Source: Paenibacillaceae bacterium (GTDB lineage Bacteria > Bacillota > Clostridia > Lachnospirales > Lachnospiraceae). Taken from it: 64,000 nucleotides of DNA. The notes below the pieces were generated by a model. That model searched no databases and was not told the origin of the DNA. It was given only the letters and a program-made list of their open reading frames with translations. Numbering within the stretch: the stretch's first letter is position 1; every line of letters starts with the position of its first letter. Positions 50,256-61,257 of the stretch are shown piece after piece. The stretch covers positions 389,299-453,298 of the forward strand of contig SVDU01000001.1 of NCBI GenBank assembly GCA_015057705.1, written 5' to 3'. The position numbers were made by a program, and so were the translations under genes.

Positions 50256-51620
50256 ATGAAATTGTTTGTACGATTTTGTAAAGATATGAATATCACAACT
50301 AAGGAGCAACTTTCAAACTTTACTTTCGAAGAAATTCCTTCTGAATATAAATATAAATATAAATATGGAGCCTCTGATGAAATCAGAGCTTCTGATGATC
50401 CTGATAATACACAAATAATAAATGCTATTTATATAATTTTATGGGGAGAATTTTTTGATATAAGAGATAAGAAAGATGTTGGTTCTTAGTCTGATAGTAA
50501 AAAAATAGAAGGTAGTCAGTCATCATACAGAGGCGACACAATGAATAGTTTTTGTTCTATGTTTGGAAGTGATGATACAGGATGGAATAGAATGAAGCAT
50601 ATTCTAGGTGTGGAAATCGATAATGACTGGTCTGATATAATAAAATTTAGAAAAATTTATCATACATTAGGAAATTTTTTACTTATTCCAAATAGAAAAA
50701 ATGTAAATAGAGTAAAAGGTACCTCTGGCAGACTAACAGACAGTTTTGAGACACTTTTATCAAATGCATATATGTACTATAATGAAAAAGAAAATGGAAC
50801 AAATAAGCTTATTATGTGTGGTTATAGAAAGGTTTTTGAAGAAAATATAGAATACAAGAATACATATAATGAAGATTTTTTGTTTAAATTAAAATATTTT
50901 ATTTGCAAGATTATTATTATAATGAAGGAAAGCCAACAGTCAAGTTTAAATTTAGTTTCAGAAGGGAAAAAAGGCTTAGCTGATTATGTATCTACAAATT
51001 TGAATACTGATGAATATTATACACGAAGTCATTTGCAAAAATTGGATATCATACAGACGGTTGGTTCGGCTTCTTGGTTAGGCATAATTAATGACAAAGA
51101 TTTATTTCAGGAAAGCTTGGATTGGTTTCGAGGATATATAAATTTTATTTGTGAAAAGATAGGATATGAGTTGCTTTACCAAATGATCGACAATTGTAGA
51201 AGTATAAATGAAAATAAAGATTCACAATTAGAAGCGTCATTGTGTTATGGAACATGTATGTATATTTGTTCATTTATTGAAAAAATATTAAAAATAATAT
51301 ACATAGAACTAAAAAGAGAAATAGAATATATTCCAATTGAAAATATAACTTTAGGGGAATTGCTATCAGACGGGAATTCATTGTATGCGGAAATGTTAGG
51401 AGAATATCAATTAAAGCATTTAAGATATTTTCTATTGACAGACGGCGATAAAAAAATTGGTACAAATTATCGTAATTCACTGGCACATTATAGTTCAATT
51501 ACTTCTGAGAATATTAATATGTTTCTTGTTGGAAAACTAATGTTTCTTTTTACAAATATAATAACATCATTTTTTCATTACTTTTTTATGAAACAAAGTG
51601 AAGAAAATATAGATAATTAG
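50256..51620 (+). pseudogene. Accessory gene between hsdS and hsdR, interrupted by in-frame TAG (DUF6994-like with HEPN-like end)
   Basis: The frame opened by ATG 50256 runs to TAG at 50487-50489, and the same frame continues without interruption to 51620. Joined, it is 454 codons. The part crossing the stop (KKDVGS, stop, SDSKKIEGSQSSYRGDTMNSF) contains YRGDTMNSF, a motif I recall from DUF6994-type proteins near their middle, which argues for a single original gene. The last 180 residues (LKHLRYFLLTDGDKKIGTNYRNSLAHYSS) look like a DUF4209/HEPN-like end. A reinitiated product from ATG 50541 (359 residues) is possible, but that ATG has no ribosome site. Likely an inserted defence gene now broken. 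Confidence 0.6.
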
Positions 51621-51630
51621 GGGAGGATAT

Positions 51631-54600
51631 ATGTCAAACTTCGAATTCTTAACATCAAAAACAGAATATGAGCTTTTTGCAGTAGCGTGCGTTGAGGCGG
51701 AGAAGGTCTTGACATCATCACCTGCCATGAGTGCAGTAGGAGCTAGAAAAGCATTAGAACTTGCTGTGAAATGGGTATATTCCGCTGATAACTCAATTTC
51801 TATCCCGTACAAAGATAACTTACAATCATTGATTCATGAACCAAGTTTTCGTTTTGCCTTGGATAGTAAGACATGGGGCAAGATGCCATTTATCATTAAA
51901 TTAGGTAATTTGTCAGTACATACGGATAAGAAGGTGTCAAAAAGTGACGCTGTTTTATCATTACAAGGTTTGTTTGAATTTGTAGAGTGGATTGATTACT
52001 GTTACGGAAATGATTATCAGGAACGTAACTTTGATGAAAAACTGATTCCAGGTGAAAAAGTCGCTGTTGATGTATCAAAAATCAAAGAGCAGGAGAGTTT
52101 ACTTTCTGAAAAGGAAAGTGAAATCAAAGCCTTAAGAGAGAAAATTGAGGCGATGTCTGCTACCTATACTGCTGAAAAAGGGCAGCATAAAGAAGAAAGA
52201 ACTTTTACTGCGAAAGATTTATCGGAGTTTAAGACGAGAAAAAGATACATTGATGTAGATTTAAAATTGTTAGGTTGGGATTTTGACCATGATGTAAAAG
52301 AAGAATTTGAAGTACAAAATATGGATGGAAAATCAGGTCAGATGTGATATGCTGACTATGTTTTGTTTGGCAAAGACGGTCTTCCATTGGCGATTATAGA
52401 AGCAAAGAGGACAAGCAAAGACCCGAATATCGGAAGGCAGCAGGTTTTGCTTTATGCCAAGTCTTTAGAAGAGCGTTATGGACGCCGTCCTATGATGTTT
52501 ACCACGAATGGGTTTGAAACCTATTTCTGGGATGATGAAAGCTATCCTCAGAGAAAAGTCAGCAGTATTTTTTCCAAAAATGATTTGCAGAAGTTGATGA
52601 ATCGAAGACAAGAGAGAAAAGATTTATCAACCATTCGCATAGATGATAAGATTACCGATCGCTATTATCAGAAAGAAGCGATCAGAGCAGTATGTGACAG
52701 TTTGGTGCAGGGGCATAGAAAAAATCTTCTCGTGATGGCAACTGGTACAGGCAAGACCAGAACCGCTTCCAGTTTGACAGATGTATTGTCAAGAGGGGGC
52801 TATGTTACCAACGTTTTATTTCTTGCCGACAGAACGGCATTAGTAAAACAGGCAAAAGATGATTTTAAAAATTATCTTCCAGATATGAGCCTTTGTAATT
52901 TGCTGTCCAATAAGGAGGATAAGAATGCAAGAATCATTTTTTCTACCTATCCAACTATGTTAAATGTCATTGATTCGGAAAAGACAGAGGATGGACAGCG
53001 ATTATTTTCTCCATCCCATTTTGATCTGATCATAGTAGATGAAGCACATAGAAGTATCTTTAAGAAATATCGTACCATTTTTGAATACTTTGATTCAATT
53101 GTTGTAGGATTAACTGCTACGCCAAAAACAGATGTCGATAGAAATACCTATGATTTTTTTGAAATGGAACATGGGGTTCCGACCTATGCATATGACTATG
53201 AAACTGCTGTGAATCATGATTATGTGCTGGTGCCATATTTTAACATTGAAACATCAACGAAATTCTTAGAGGAAGGAATTTCATACGAAGAGTTGGATGA
53301 AAAAGATAAAGAACGTTACGAAGATGATTTCGGTGATGATGAAGGAAATATGCCAGAATTTGTGCCTTCACCTACCATGAATAAATTTGTATTTAACGAA
53401 AAGACAGTGGATTTAGTGTTGCAGGATTTGATGGAAAATGGAATCAAGGTTGAGGGCGGAGATCGAATTGGAAAAACAATCATTTTTGCTCAGAACAAGA
53501 CTCATGCTGAATTTATTTTAGAACGATTCAATAAATTATATCCAAAGCTGAAAGGTGGATTTGCAAAGCGCATTACTTGCGAAGATACCTACGCCCAGTC
53601 TGTCATTGATGAATTCAAGATTGCGAATAAGCCACCATATATTGCAGTTTCTGTCGATATGATGGATACCGGTATCGATGTACCAGAAGTAGTCAATCTT
53701 GTATTCTTTAAGAAAGTGCGCTCAAAGACAAAGTTCTGGCAGATGATAGGACGTGGAACCAGACTGTGCAAAGACCAGACTTTTGTTGACAGACAGGATG
53801 GAGAGTATACAGATAAAAAGAGATTTTATATTTTTGATTACTGTGGAAATTTTGAGTATTTCCGTGAAAATAAAGAAGGTATTGAAGTAAAAGATACAGA
53901 AAGTTTGAGCGAAAAGAGTTTTAGCAAAAGAGTCCGATTGATACAAAATCTTCAATCATCAGATTTCTTAGGAACGGAATACCAGAACTGGAGAAGTGAG
54001 CTTGTAAGTACTGTGCTACAGCAAGTACAGTCACTCAACAAAGAACTGGTTGCTGTACACATGCAACTTCGTCATGTGGAAAAATTCGAAAAGCAAGAAG
54101 CATTTACTTGTATCTCAGAACAGGATTATCATGATTTGTCCAGGCATGTAGCACCATTGGTAACGATGGATGATAAAGATGAGTATGCAAAGCGATTTGA
54201 TAATCTGATGTACGGCTTGATGATTGCTCAGATGGAGATGTTACCAGGATTTAAGAAAGCGAAAAATCAGGTCTACACATTGATGGGAGCATTGGAACAA
54301 AAAGCAATTATTCCTAAGATTAAAGAAAAACTTTCTTTGATTCAGACGGTAACAACAGATGAGTTCTGGGCTTCTGGTGATATTTTGCTTTTTGAAAAGA
54401 TTCGAGAGGAATTAAGAGATTTGATTAAACTTACAGTGGATGAGGGCACTGGTAAACGCCCGATTATGACAAGTCTTGCAGATCCTATTCTATCTAGAAA
54501 AGAAGGCGATATATTAGATGCAGCATATGATTTTGAAGATTACCGGTTAAAAGTGAATCGATACATAGAACAACATAAAGATCATATTGCAATCTGGAAG

Positions 54601-54999
54601 CTTCGAAATAATGTAAAACTGGAATCGGGAGACTATCAGGCACTCGAAAGCATCTTTACAAAAGAACTGGGCGATGAAGAAGATTACAAACGAGAGTTCG
54701 GAGATACACCATTTGGTCTTCTTATCCGTAAGATAGCAAAGCTTGAGCATGAAGCTGCGATGAAAGCATTTTCTAAGTTTATCAATGATGAATCATTGAA
54801 CCAACAGCAGATTGTTTTTGTGAAAAAGATTGTGGATTATGTGGAGCAGAATGGATACATAGAAAATATAACGGAACTGATGAAACCGCCGTTTGATAAA
54901 CCAATGAGCTTTGTGAAGCTGTTTGATAGTAAGAGGCAGGCTGAGATTGTGAAGTTGGTGAATGAGATTAAGGAAAATGCTGTGGAAGTGGCGGGGTAA
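51631..54999 (+). pseudogene. hsdR: Type I restriction endonuclease subunit, interrupted by in-frame TGA
   Basis: ATG at 51631 with AGGGGAGG upstream. The frame meets TGA at 52345-52347 (codon 239) and continues open to 54999, 1122 codons in all. Before the stop: DUF4145-like N-terminal domain, coiled coil, and KRYIDVDLKLLGWDFD. Right after it: YADYVLFGKDGLPLAIIEAKRT, the PD-(D/E)xK nuclease motif, so GQM-stop-YADY was probably GQMGYADY, GGA mutated to TGA. The helicase motor follows (MATGTGKTRT, VDEAHRS, GLTATP, QMIGRGTR) and an EcoEI-type C-terminal domain. Restarting at TTG 52363 would lose the nuclease Asp. Restriction is therefore probably lost unless TGA is read through. Confidence 0.9.
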
Positions 55000-55045
55000 G
55001 GTTGATTTAAAATTCTCATCAGTGGAATTACAGGAGGAATACAGT

Positions 55046-55456
55046 ATGTGTGATAATGAAAACATATTTATTAATGCTGTTTTAAAAAGAAAAGAAGAGA
55101 ATAAAAAAGCTTTTTCTTGGCTTATGGAAGAAAAACTCTATTCTCTTATTGGAAGTATTTTGCGGTTGGAATTGGATTCATTGATTCGTGTGGCTTATTT
55201 AAATTCTATTAATGATATAAATCAAATGGAGTGTTTGCTTGCACAGTTTAATGCTGGTAAAAGATGGAAGAATGAGAAGCAACTTATCACTGATAGGGCA
55301 ATGTTAAATAATGTTATGTGGAATTTAGGATTGGGGTGGGCGCAACCAATTTATGATATATGTTGTGCTTTTATTCATCATTCACCATATCACGATTGGG
55401 GTGAGATTGAGCCAACAAGAGCTATATCTGATTTAGAAAGAAGCAGCAGGAGTTAA
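55046..55456 (+). CDS. Hypothetical protein after hsdR, possibly frameshifted
   Basis: ATG at 55046 with CAGGAGG upstream; the longer frame from 54962 would lie in the end of hsdR. 136 residues, helical, with LRLELDSLIRVAYLNSI and GWAQPIYDICCAFIHHSPYHDW, a layout reminiscent of HEPN-like or DUF4145-like proteins. The frame ends SDLERSSRS, while another register at the same place continues EAAGVKSYFGEQ for 70 codons (next entry), so the gene may have lost its end to a frameshift in GAAAGAAGC. Function unknown. Confidence 0.5.
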   Translation: MCDNENIFINAVLKRKEENKKAFSWLMEEKLYSLIGSILRLELDSLIRVAYLNSINDINQMECLLAQFNAGKRWKNEKQLITDRAMLNNVMWNLGLGWAQPIYDICCAFIHHSPYHDWGEIEPTRAISDLERSSRS

Positions 55457-55658
55457 GAGTTATTTTGGAGAACAACTTGTAGAATTTGGATTTCCGGTGG
55501 ATGCAATCAAACGTATAGAAGAGAAGAACAGTAAATTAATTACGCTTAATACAGAATCAACAAAAAAATACGTAGTTAGTAATTTACAAAAAATTTTATC
55601 TGTATTGGATGAATATGAGAAAAAACTTATGGAAAATGCTTTAAAGTCGATTTTGTAA
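55443..55658 (+). pseudogene. Startless fragment downstream of the previous gene
   Basis: Frame without start codon: EAAGVKSYFGEQLVEFGFPVD, then DAIKRIEEKNSKLITLNTE and LSVLDEYEKKLMENAL, ending at 55658. It opens only after TAG 55434-55436 and overlaps the end of the preceding gene in another register. It is either the displaced C-terminus of that gene or the remnant of a separate one. Confidence 0.4.
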
Positions 55659-55674
55659 TGAGCGAGAAAGGTAG

Positions 55675-56175
55675 TTGGTATTTTTATTAATTTTGAACAG
55701 AGAAATATTATCAACAGACAACCAATTTTACATATCCGAAAATATTAAAATAGATCAAAAAATGTTTAACATATCAGAATATATCTATTTTAAGAAAAAT
55801 AGATGCAACCCAATTCAGATTAGTGTTTACGAAGATAAAATGTATGTCTGGAATGATGGTGTTATGCCTATGAACTTAACATCTACCGAAAAGTTATTTC
55901 AAAAGCATTCTTCAAAACCATACAATCCAAAACTGGCTGATATCTTTTTTAAGAGCGGTATGATTGAAGCGTGGGGGCGTGGATTTGATAAAATCAAAGA
56001 AGCATGTCAGAAGTATGATGGCCCATTGCCAGAATATGATATAAGCGAAGATGGGATTATAGTTCTTTGTAAGGCTTGTGGGAGATATCTGGATTTATTA
56101 TATGGTAAACCAGAAGTAAATAATTCGCTCTCTTCAAATGAGCGAAAAACAACGAACAATAAAAAACAAAGGTAG
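55675..56175 (+). pseudogene. Remnant of an AlbA_2/HATPase_c_4 ('RecG-like') transcriptional regulator
   Basis: The region from about 55800 encodes NPIQISVYEDKMYVWNDGVMP, SSKPYNPKLADIFFKSGMIEAWGRGFDKI and EACQKYDGPLPEYDISEDG, the C-terminal ATP-binding-like half of this family. Full proteins are about 400-480 residues with an N-terminal AlbA_2 domain, which is absent; the usual HRDY part is degraded (NISEYIYFKKNRC). TTG 55675 lacks a proper site. A dead fragment. Confidence 0.65.
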
Positions 56176-56275
56176 TTAAAGTAGTAATACTAAAGATAAC
56201 TTCTGAATCATATAAGTCCCCATCAATTATTTGAAATTATTTTTGAAATAATTGACGCAATTAAAAGATAAAACT

Positions 56276-56458
56276 ATGGAACTAATTACTGATTTTGAGA
56301 AATTAAGCAAAGCGATTTTGAAAAAATATGAAGGCAACAGCATAACAATGGGAATTCAGGTTGCAGATTATCGTCAAAGTGAAGCTAGAGAATATATGTT
56401 AAATTATTTGAATCATTTGATTCATTTGATTCAGTTAATTATGGGTAGGGTGGTTTAA
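56276..56458 (+). CDS. Small doubtful reading frame
   Basis: ATG at 56276 (or TTG 56252), no convincing ribosome site. 60 residues, helical (ELITDFEKLSKAILKKYEGNS) with a repetitive NHLIHLIQLI end derived from a TTGATTCA repeat. It could be a remnant. It precedes the MBL gene by 23 bases. Confidence 0.2.
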   Translation: MELITDFEKLSKAILKKYEGNSITMGIQVADYRQSEAREYMLNYLNHLIHLIQLIMGRVV

Positions 56459-56481
56459 TTAGTCAATGAGGTAAAAGTACA

Positions 56482-57417
56482 ATGATTGAGTTTAGTAATT
56501 TTTCAAAAGGGCAAGAGGATTTCTTTCTTGTGAAATTTATAGATGATAATAAGGATGAGATTAACATTTTATTTGATGGGGGGATTAGCTCAAAAAAATG
56601 TTTAGAACATATAAGAGATGATGTCAACGGAAAAGTGGATTATATTATATTAACACATATAGATCAGGATCACATAAAAGGTTTATTAAAGTTGTATACT
56701 AAGGCAGAGGATTATAATCTGAAAAGTAAGTTAAACGATACCGTCTTTGTATATAACAGATTTGTAAATGGACTAGTATCATATAATCAAGCGGAAGCAT
56801 TTGAAGAAATGATACAAGGAAGGGAAATTATTTGTTCTTATAAAGAGTATCAATACAATTCTGGAAATGCAATTTTTTTAAGCGCTGAACAAAGAAGAAA
56901 ACTTCCTAAAAAAGAAAAAAATCAAATCTATATTACCTTTTTGTCGCCAACAGATCGTAAAGAAATAGAACCACTCTATGACTACTATCAACAGTATAAG
57001 GAAAAGAGCAAGAATCCAAGTGGAAACGCATACGTGGTAAATAAAAGCTCTATTATGTGTCTTGTTGAATATGAGGAGTCATTATTACTAATGGCGGGTG
57101 ATGGATATTTTAAAGATATTCTTCCTACGATTAAAATTCTTACTGGTTCACAGACAATATGCCCGATTTCAAAGAATGCACTAATAAAAATTTCACATCA
57201 CGGCTCTTCAGAAAATAATGAAGGTCTTGATGAAATCATAAGAATAATACCATGTGATAAATTTGTACTTACAAATGTGGAGGAAGCTCTTCGAGATAAA
57301 AAAAATTCTGTTAAAGTAGATGATGACATTATAAAGTTGTCACAGACAAAATCTGTTTATAGTAATTCGGACTACAATGGGCTAAAGATAACGAGAGAAC
57401 AGAGTATAAGTTTATAA
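56482..57417 (+). CDS. MBL-fold metallohydrolase of a protease-GTPase locus
   Basis: ATG at 56482 with GAGGTAA upstream. 311 residues. Metallo-beta-lactamase motifs are complete: ILFDGG near 31, THIDQDH with H59/D61/D63/H64, MAGDG with D207, and SHHGSS with H239/H240. It resembles the ComEC-type MBL branch, whose members act as nucleases or phosphodiesterases, and has no membrane segments. The next gene starts 42 bases downstream and encodes a trypsin-like protease fused to a GTPase. MBL plus trypsin-like protease plus NTPase is the composition of AVAST type I (Avs1) defence systems, so a role in a phage-sensing NTPase system is a reasonable inference. Confidence 0.85.
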   Translation: MIEFSNFSKGQEDFFLVKFIDDNKDEINILFDGGISSKKCLEHIRDDVNGKVDYIILTHIDQDHIKGLLKLYTKAEDYNLKSKLNDTVFVYNRFVNGLVSYNQAEAFEEMIQGREIICSYKEYQYNSGNAIFLSAEQRRKLPKKEKNQIYITFLSPTDRKEIEPLYDYYQQYKEKSKNPSGNAYVVNKSSIMCLVEYEESLLLMAGDGYFKDILPTIKILTGSQTICPISKNALIKISHHGSSENNEGLDEIIRIIPCDKFVLTNVEEALRDKKNSVKVDDDIIKLSQTKSVYSNSDYNGLKITREQSISL

Positions 57418-57459
57418 ATAATATTATAATTCAAAAGAAGAAATGGGGACAAGAACAGT

Positions 57460-60400
57460 ATGGATATTAATCAAAATATTGTCAGAATCCGAACAGCTAT
57501 GCAAATGGGAACAGGGATAATATATCCTTGCGAACCAAGAAATGGAAATCTTGGAGAACATAATTATATTATTTTTACAAATAAGCATTTGGTAAGTGAT
57601 ATTCCATTGTCAAGGAGTGAACGAAATGGAGAAGATCTTCTAAAGTATTTTCAGTTTGATATTTACGATAAAGAGGGTAGAAAATTAGAGATTAGTTCAG
57701 GACAAATGGATAAGGATAAAATCAGCGCTGAATTATTTTATACTTCCCTCAAAAACGAAAAGTTAGAAGAAGTGAGCCCAAACATGAATTGTGTGGAAGA
57801 CATTGCAGTGATACTGTTGTCTTTTCATCGAGATATTGATCTTGATTTAGAAACAAGACTTTTGTGGGGAGGGGAAGAAATTGATAGCATCTGCATGGAA
57901 GGATTTCCGGAAGTATTATCAGACAATGATATTTCATCGAAGCTATTAGTGAAAGGAATCTATAAACCGGTTTTCCCGTCAAACTCTAGAATAGGAGTGT
58001 TCCAAATTACAGACGATTATCATTGGTATAACAATTATAAGGATTATCGGCTGTTTCAAGGTTTTTCGGGAAGTCCGATTTTTCAGAAGCTTCATGACAG
58101 AGGAGTACGTCTTTTAGGGATGAATCAGTCTGTTTTAAATATTGAAAACGGCGAAAATCCTTTTAAGCTTATGTACTATTATAAAATGCCTTTTATACTG
58201 GAATATTTACGAGAACAGGGATGTATTTTGTTTAGTAGAGAGAAGGATGAATCTGTAAAGATTCGATGGATTGCAGAGGATAATAGTAATGGTGATGCAA
58301 TTACTGTTAATCAGCCGGCAGGTGGAAAAACTACTGAGCTGACACTACTATTATTAGGGGCAAGTGGTGCGGGTAAATCATCTTTTGTAAAAAGTTTTTT
58401 ACTTCATTCTAAATATATAGATTCCACAAATGATGGACAGACAACGAGATCCAGTGTTATTTATGATATAAGTAAGTATCAGGAGAAACCAATAGCAAAA
58501 ATCAAGTTTTTAAACCAAAAAAAATTTGTTCAGTGCATGAAGTTTTTGAATTATCATAATTATTTGTATCAGCTGTGTTTGTCTGCATTTGGCGAACAAA
58601 AGGAAAAATCACTGGAAGGATATTTGAGGTATTTTTGTTATGATTATTCCGTACAATTCACTAAAGATAACCCGGAATTAGAAAGTAAGATAAAAGAATG
58701 CAATACGAAAATTAATAATCTTTTTTATGAAAAGGTTAAAAAATTAAATAGAGAAGACATGGAGTACAGATACTATATAGATAATTTGGAAAAGTTGTGT
58801 GAGGAGATACTTCAGTTGAAGTTTAGTGAAAACAAGCATTGGAACGGATCATTTGTTTTCAGTCAAACGGAATTTTTTAAGACATTAGAAGAGCAAGAGA
58901 AACTCAAAAGTCGATTTTTCAAAATGTTAGATTCGGTAGAAGGCTTTTTTGATAAGTCTGAGTTTGCTTTTTTAAATGACATCAAAGATGCGGGACATTC
59001 TGCAGAAAGCGATTCATTGTATCGTGAATTAGAACTGGAGGAAAATCAGGGTCTACTAGACTTATCAAAATCAATTCAAGGTTATTTTGAAGAATATTAT
59101 AAGAAGATGCACCGTGAAATTATAAAAAAAATAATTGCAAAGTATCTAATGAAATCCAAATCCTATGAAGTGGAATTGCAGTTGGATGAGTTATTTGAAC
59201 AGAAGATTTTATTAACGTATGCATTACAGAAAAAGGGAAACTTTTCATTAACAGGGATGGTTGATTCAGTGACTATAAGTGACAGTATATCGAATGAGTA
59301 TGCATTTATATTTGATGATTTAAAAATTGATAAACTTAAAATGATAGATACCTATGGATTAGATCATGCAGACTGGAATGCAGACAAAAAAAGTGTTCTT
59401 AGCAATATGGTTTACAATCTAAATGAGGAAGATATTCTAAAATTTGATTCTAATCTAGCAGTAGTATATGTAAAAAAGCTTGATTCGGGCAATCCAACAG
59501 AATTACATAATATAATTCCGGCTGTTTTTGAATTAATCCCTATGGCACCTATTTATTGTGTATTTACAGGACTGGATATTTTTGTGGGATCAGATATTAA
59601 CAAATTTAAGTCAGTAGAGCATTATTTTAGAAATAATAGAGAGCCCAAGAACTATGGATATATTGAGAGCGTGGTATTTGAGGAAGAAATAAAGAATATC
59701 TTTAGTAAAAAAAATGCTGAATATGTAGATAGTTTATACTCTACAATGAAGAATAATCTTATTGCTATTTGTTCAGATGAGAATACTGTAAAAAGCTATT
59801 TTAATCTTTATGCGAATAATAGAGATGAAGTGTATAAATTATTGACTTCTATTTCTATGAATGAATATTCCAATATGGTAATTATACCGGAGGATGTAAT
59901 AGCTGAAATTGATTTAAACAAAAATGCTATTAAAAATTTTTTAGGAAACGTATTTGAGATTGCCAATGTAGATTGGACAAGAATCCATTGGAAAACTGCG
60001 CAGGCTAATTTTACTCGAATTTCTGGACAGTCAGAGTTAGGCTATTGGGGAACATTTCCACATCAGTGGAATCAGCTGTTTCATATGGGATATACCAGCA
60101 CAGTGATAAACTCAAAAGGTGACATTTTAGGGATCTCTAAGAAACTGAAAAAAGAGGTTGCGTCAGCATTAGATTCCTGCATTAGAGATATGGAGTATTT
60201 ATTCTTAGGAGATCCAAAAAGTCTAAGTGGATTCAAGGATGGAGACTCTAAGTTTCGGAAACTACTAGAAAAAATGTATGACTTAGGTTATAAATCAGGT
60301 ACATATAAAATTAATCCGTTTGATTTATATGAAAAAAAAGAACTTTTGGGTAAGATGAAAAGTAAAGGGGAGCGAGATATTGAAAAGCAACGGATTAAAG

Positions 60401-60708
60401 AAGAACAAGAAGAAAGATTGAAGAAAGCGTATGGCGATACAGGTGATAGAGATCTTGAAAAAACGTTCTTGATTGATATTTGTAATTTTTCGAAGGGATT
60501 TGATTATATTTCGAATGAGTTATGTGATTTATTCATTGAGTCTTTGAAGAAACAAATTAATATTACAAATACAAAAAAAGCAGAATGTATGATTAAAATA
60601 AACAGAGAATTTATAGCAGAATATTTGGATGCAAAATACAAGTTTGAATCTAAATATAATAATGTAAAATTTGAGACACTAATCAAGGCATATATTGATG
60701 CAAAATAA
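57460..60708 (+). CDS. Trypsin-like serine protease fused to a P-loop GTPase
   Basis: ATG at 57460; 1082 residues. N-terminal 1-260 is a trypsin-fold domain: TNKHLV with H43, CVEDIAVI with D114, FSGSPIF with S203 (GFSGSP in place of GDSGGP), i.e. a complete triad. Then a P-loop GTPase: G1 GASGAGKSS at 300-308, a candidate G2 threonine in GQTTRSS, G3 DTYG at 630-633, G4-like TGLD at 703-706. The roughly 300 residues between G2 and G3 are a long helical insertion. The rest is helical and ends with a charged coiled coil. It resembles sensor NTPases that unleash an attached protease. No signal peptide, so cytoplasmic. Partner is the MBL gene upstream. Family not known to me as a named system. Confidence 0.8.
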   Translation: MDINQNIVRIRTAMQMGTGIIYPCEPRNGNLGEHNYIIFTNKHLVSDIPLSRSERNGEDLLKYFQFDIYDKEGRKLEISSGQMDKDKISAELFYTSLKNEKLEEVSPNMNCVEDIAVILLSFHRDIDLDLETRLLWGGEEIDSICMEGFPEVLSDNDISSKLLVKGIYKPVFPSNSRIGVFQITDDYHWYNNYKDYRLFQGFSGSPIFQKLHDRGVRLLGMNQSVLNIENGENPFKLMYYYKMPFILEYLREQGCILFSREKDESVKIRWIAEDNSNGDAITVNQPAGGKTTELTLLLLGASGAGKSSFVKSFLLHSKYIDSTNDGQTTRSSVIYDISKYQEKPIAKIKFLNQKKFVQCMKFLNYHNYLYQLCLSAFGEQKEKSLEGYLRYFCYDYSVQFTKDNPELESKIKECNTKINNLFYEKVKKLNREDMEYRYYIDNLEKLCEEILQLKFSENKHWNGSFVFSQTEFFKTLEEQEKLKSRFFKMLDSVEGFFDKSEFAFLNDIKDAGHSAESDSLYRELELEENQGLLDLSKSIQGYFEEYYKKMHREIIKKIIAKYLMKSKSYEVELQLDELFEQKILLTYALQKKGNFSLTGMVDSVTISDSISNEYAFIFDDLKIDKLKMIDTYGLDHADWNADKKSVLSNMVYNLNEEDILKFDSNLAVVYVKKLDSGNPTELHNIIPAVFELIPMAPIYCVFTGLDIFVGSDINKFKSVEHYFRNNREPKNYGYIESVVFEEEIKNIFSKKNAEYVDSLYSTMKNNLIAICSDENTVKSYFNLYANNRDEVYKLLTSISMNEYSNMVIIPEDVIAEIDLNKNAIKNFLGNVFEIANVDWTRIHWKTAQANFTRISGQSELGYWGTFPHQWNQLFHMGYTSTVINSKGDILGISKKLKKEVASALDSCIRDMEYLFLGDPKSLSGFKDGDSKFRKLLEKMYDLGYKSGTYKINPFDLYEKKELLGKMKSKGERDIEKQRIKEEQEERLKKAYGDTGDRDLEKTFLIDICNFSKGFDYISNELCDLFIESLKKQINITNTKKAECMIKINREFIAEYLDAKYKFESKYNNVKFETLIKAYIDAK

Positions 60709-60717
60709 AGATCAAAA

Positions 60718-61112
60718 GTAAGCGCAACATAATCTACCGTCGTGCTAATTGATTTTTTTTGCTGTAAAATAAGGACAGTTGTAGTAATTCACTCTAAGTT
60801 CTGTTCTTGAACAACAAAGGTTGTAGCATTTCATTGCTATTTCACTTCAAACTTTTGTATCATTTTACTCCATATTTTCTTGGAGGATTTTAAAATATGA
60901 CAAAAGCTCAAAAAGATGAATACTGGATGGATTGCATCCAGCAGTGCCGCGTAAGTGGCTTATCTGATTACGCCTGGTGCAGTCAGAATGGGATACCTAC
61001 CAGCTCTTTCTATTACAACATAAAGCGGCTGAGGAAGAAAGCATCTATGATTCCTGAAGTCATCAGCGTCATTAGTGAATTTGAACGGCTCAATGAGTAT
61101 CTCGCCCTCTGA
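60718..61112 (+). mobile_element. Left end of an IS66-family element (remnant)
   Basis: GTAAGCG at 60718-60724 matches the conserved terminus of IS66-family elements, followed by a leader and a tnpA fragment. The right part of the element here is replaced by the DUF262/HEPN genes. Confidence 0.65.
60897..61112 (+). pseudogene. tnpA: IS66-family accessory protein TnpA, truncated
   Basis: ATG at 60897 with GGAGG upstream. 71 residues: KAQKDEYWMDCIQQCRVSGLSDYAWC, then NGIPTSSFYYNIKRLRKKA, the N-terminal helix-turn-helix of IS66 TnpA. Family members are about 110-130 residues; the end here (ISEFERLNEYLAL) is unrelated sequence, so the gene is cut. TnpB and the start of TnpC are missing. Confidence 0.8.
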
Positions 61113-61257
61113 AGAAACGGCAGCGGCGAAATTCAGGTAATAGATAGAATTAGAGCGTATTATCAGAAGTATTTGGAATTGTTTTATCGTAAGTAAATAG
61201 GAACTATTAAACTGAATGAAATATAATATATGAAATTTTAATAAAGGAGGAATTAGA

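Noticed and set aside
52363..54999. Independent helicase gene starting at 52363
   Set aside because: It is in the same frame as the upstream hsdR part, has no ribosome site, and starts in the middle of the nuclease motif, so it is the rest of a broken hsdR.
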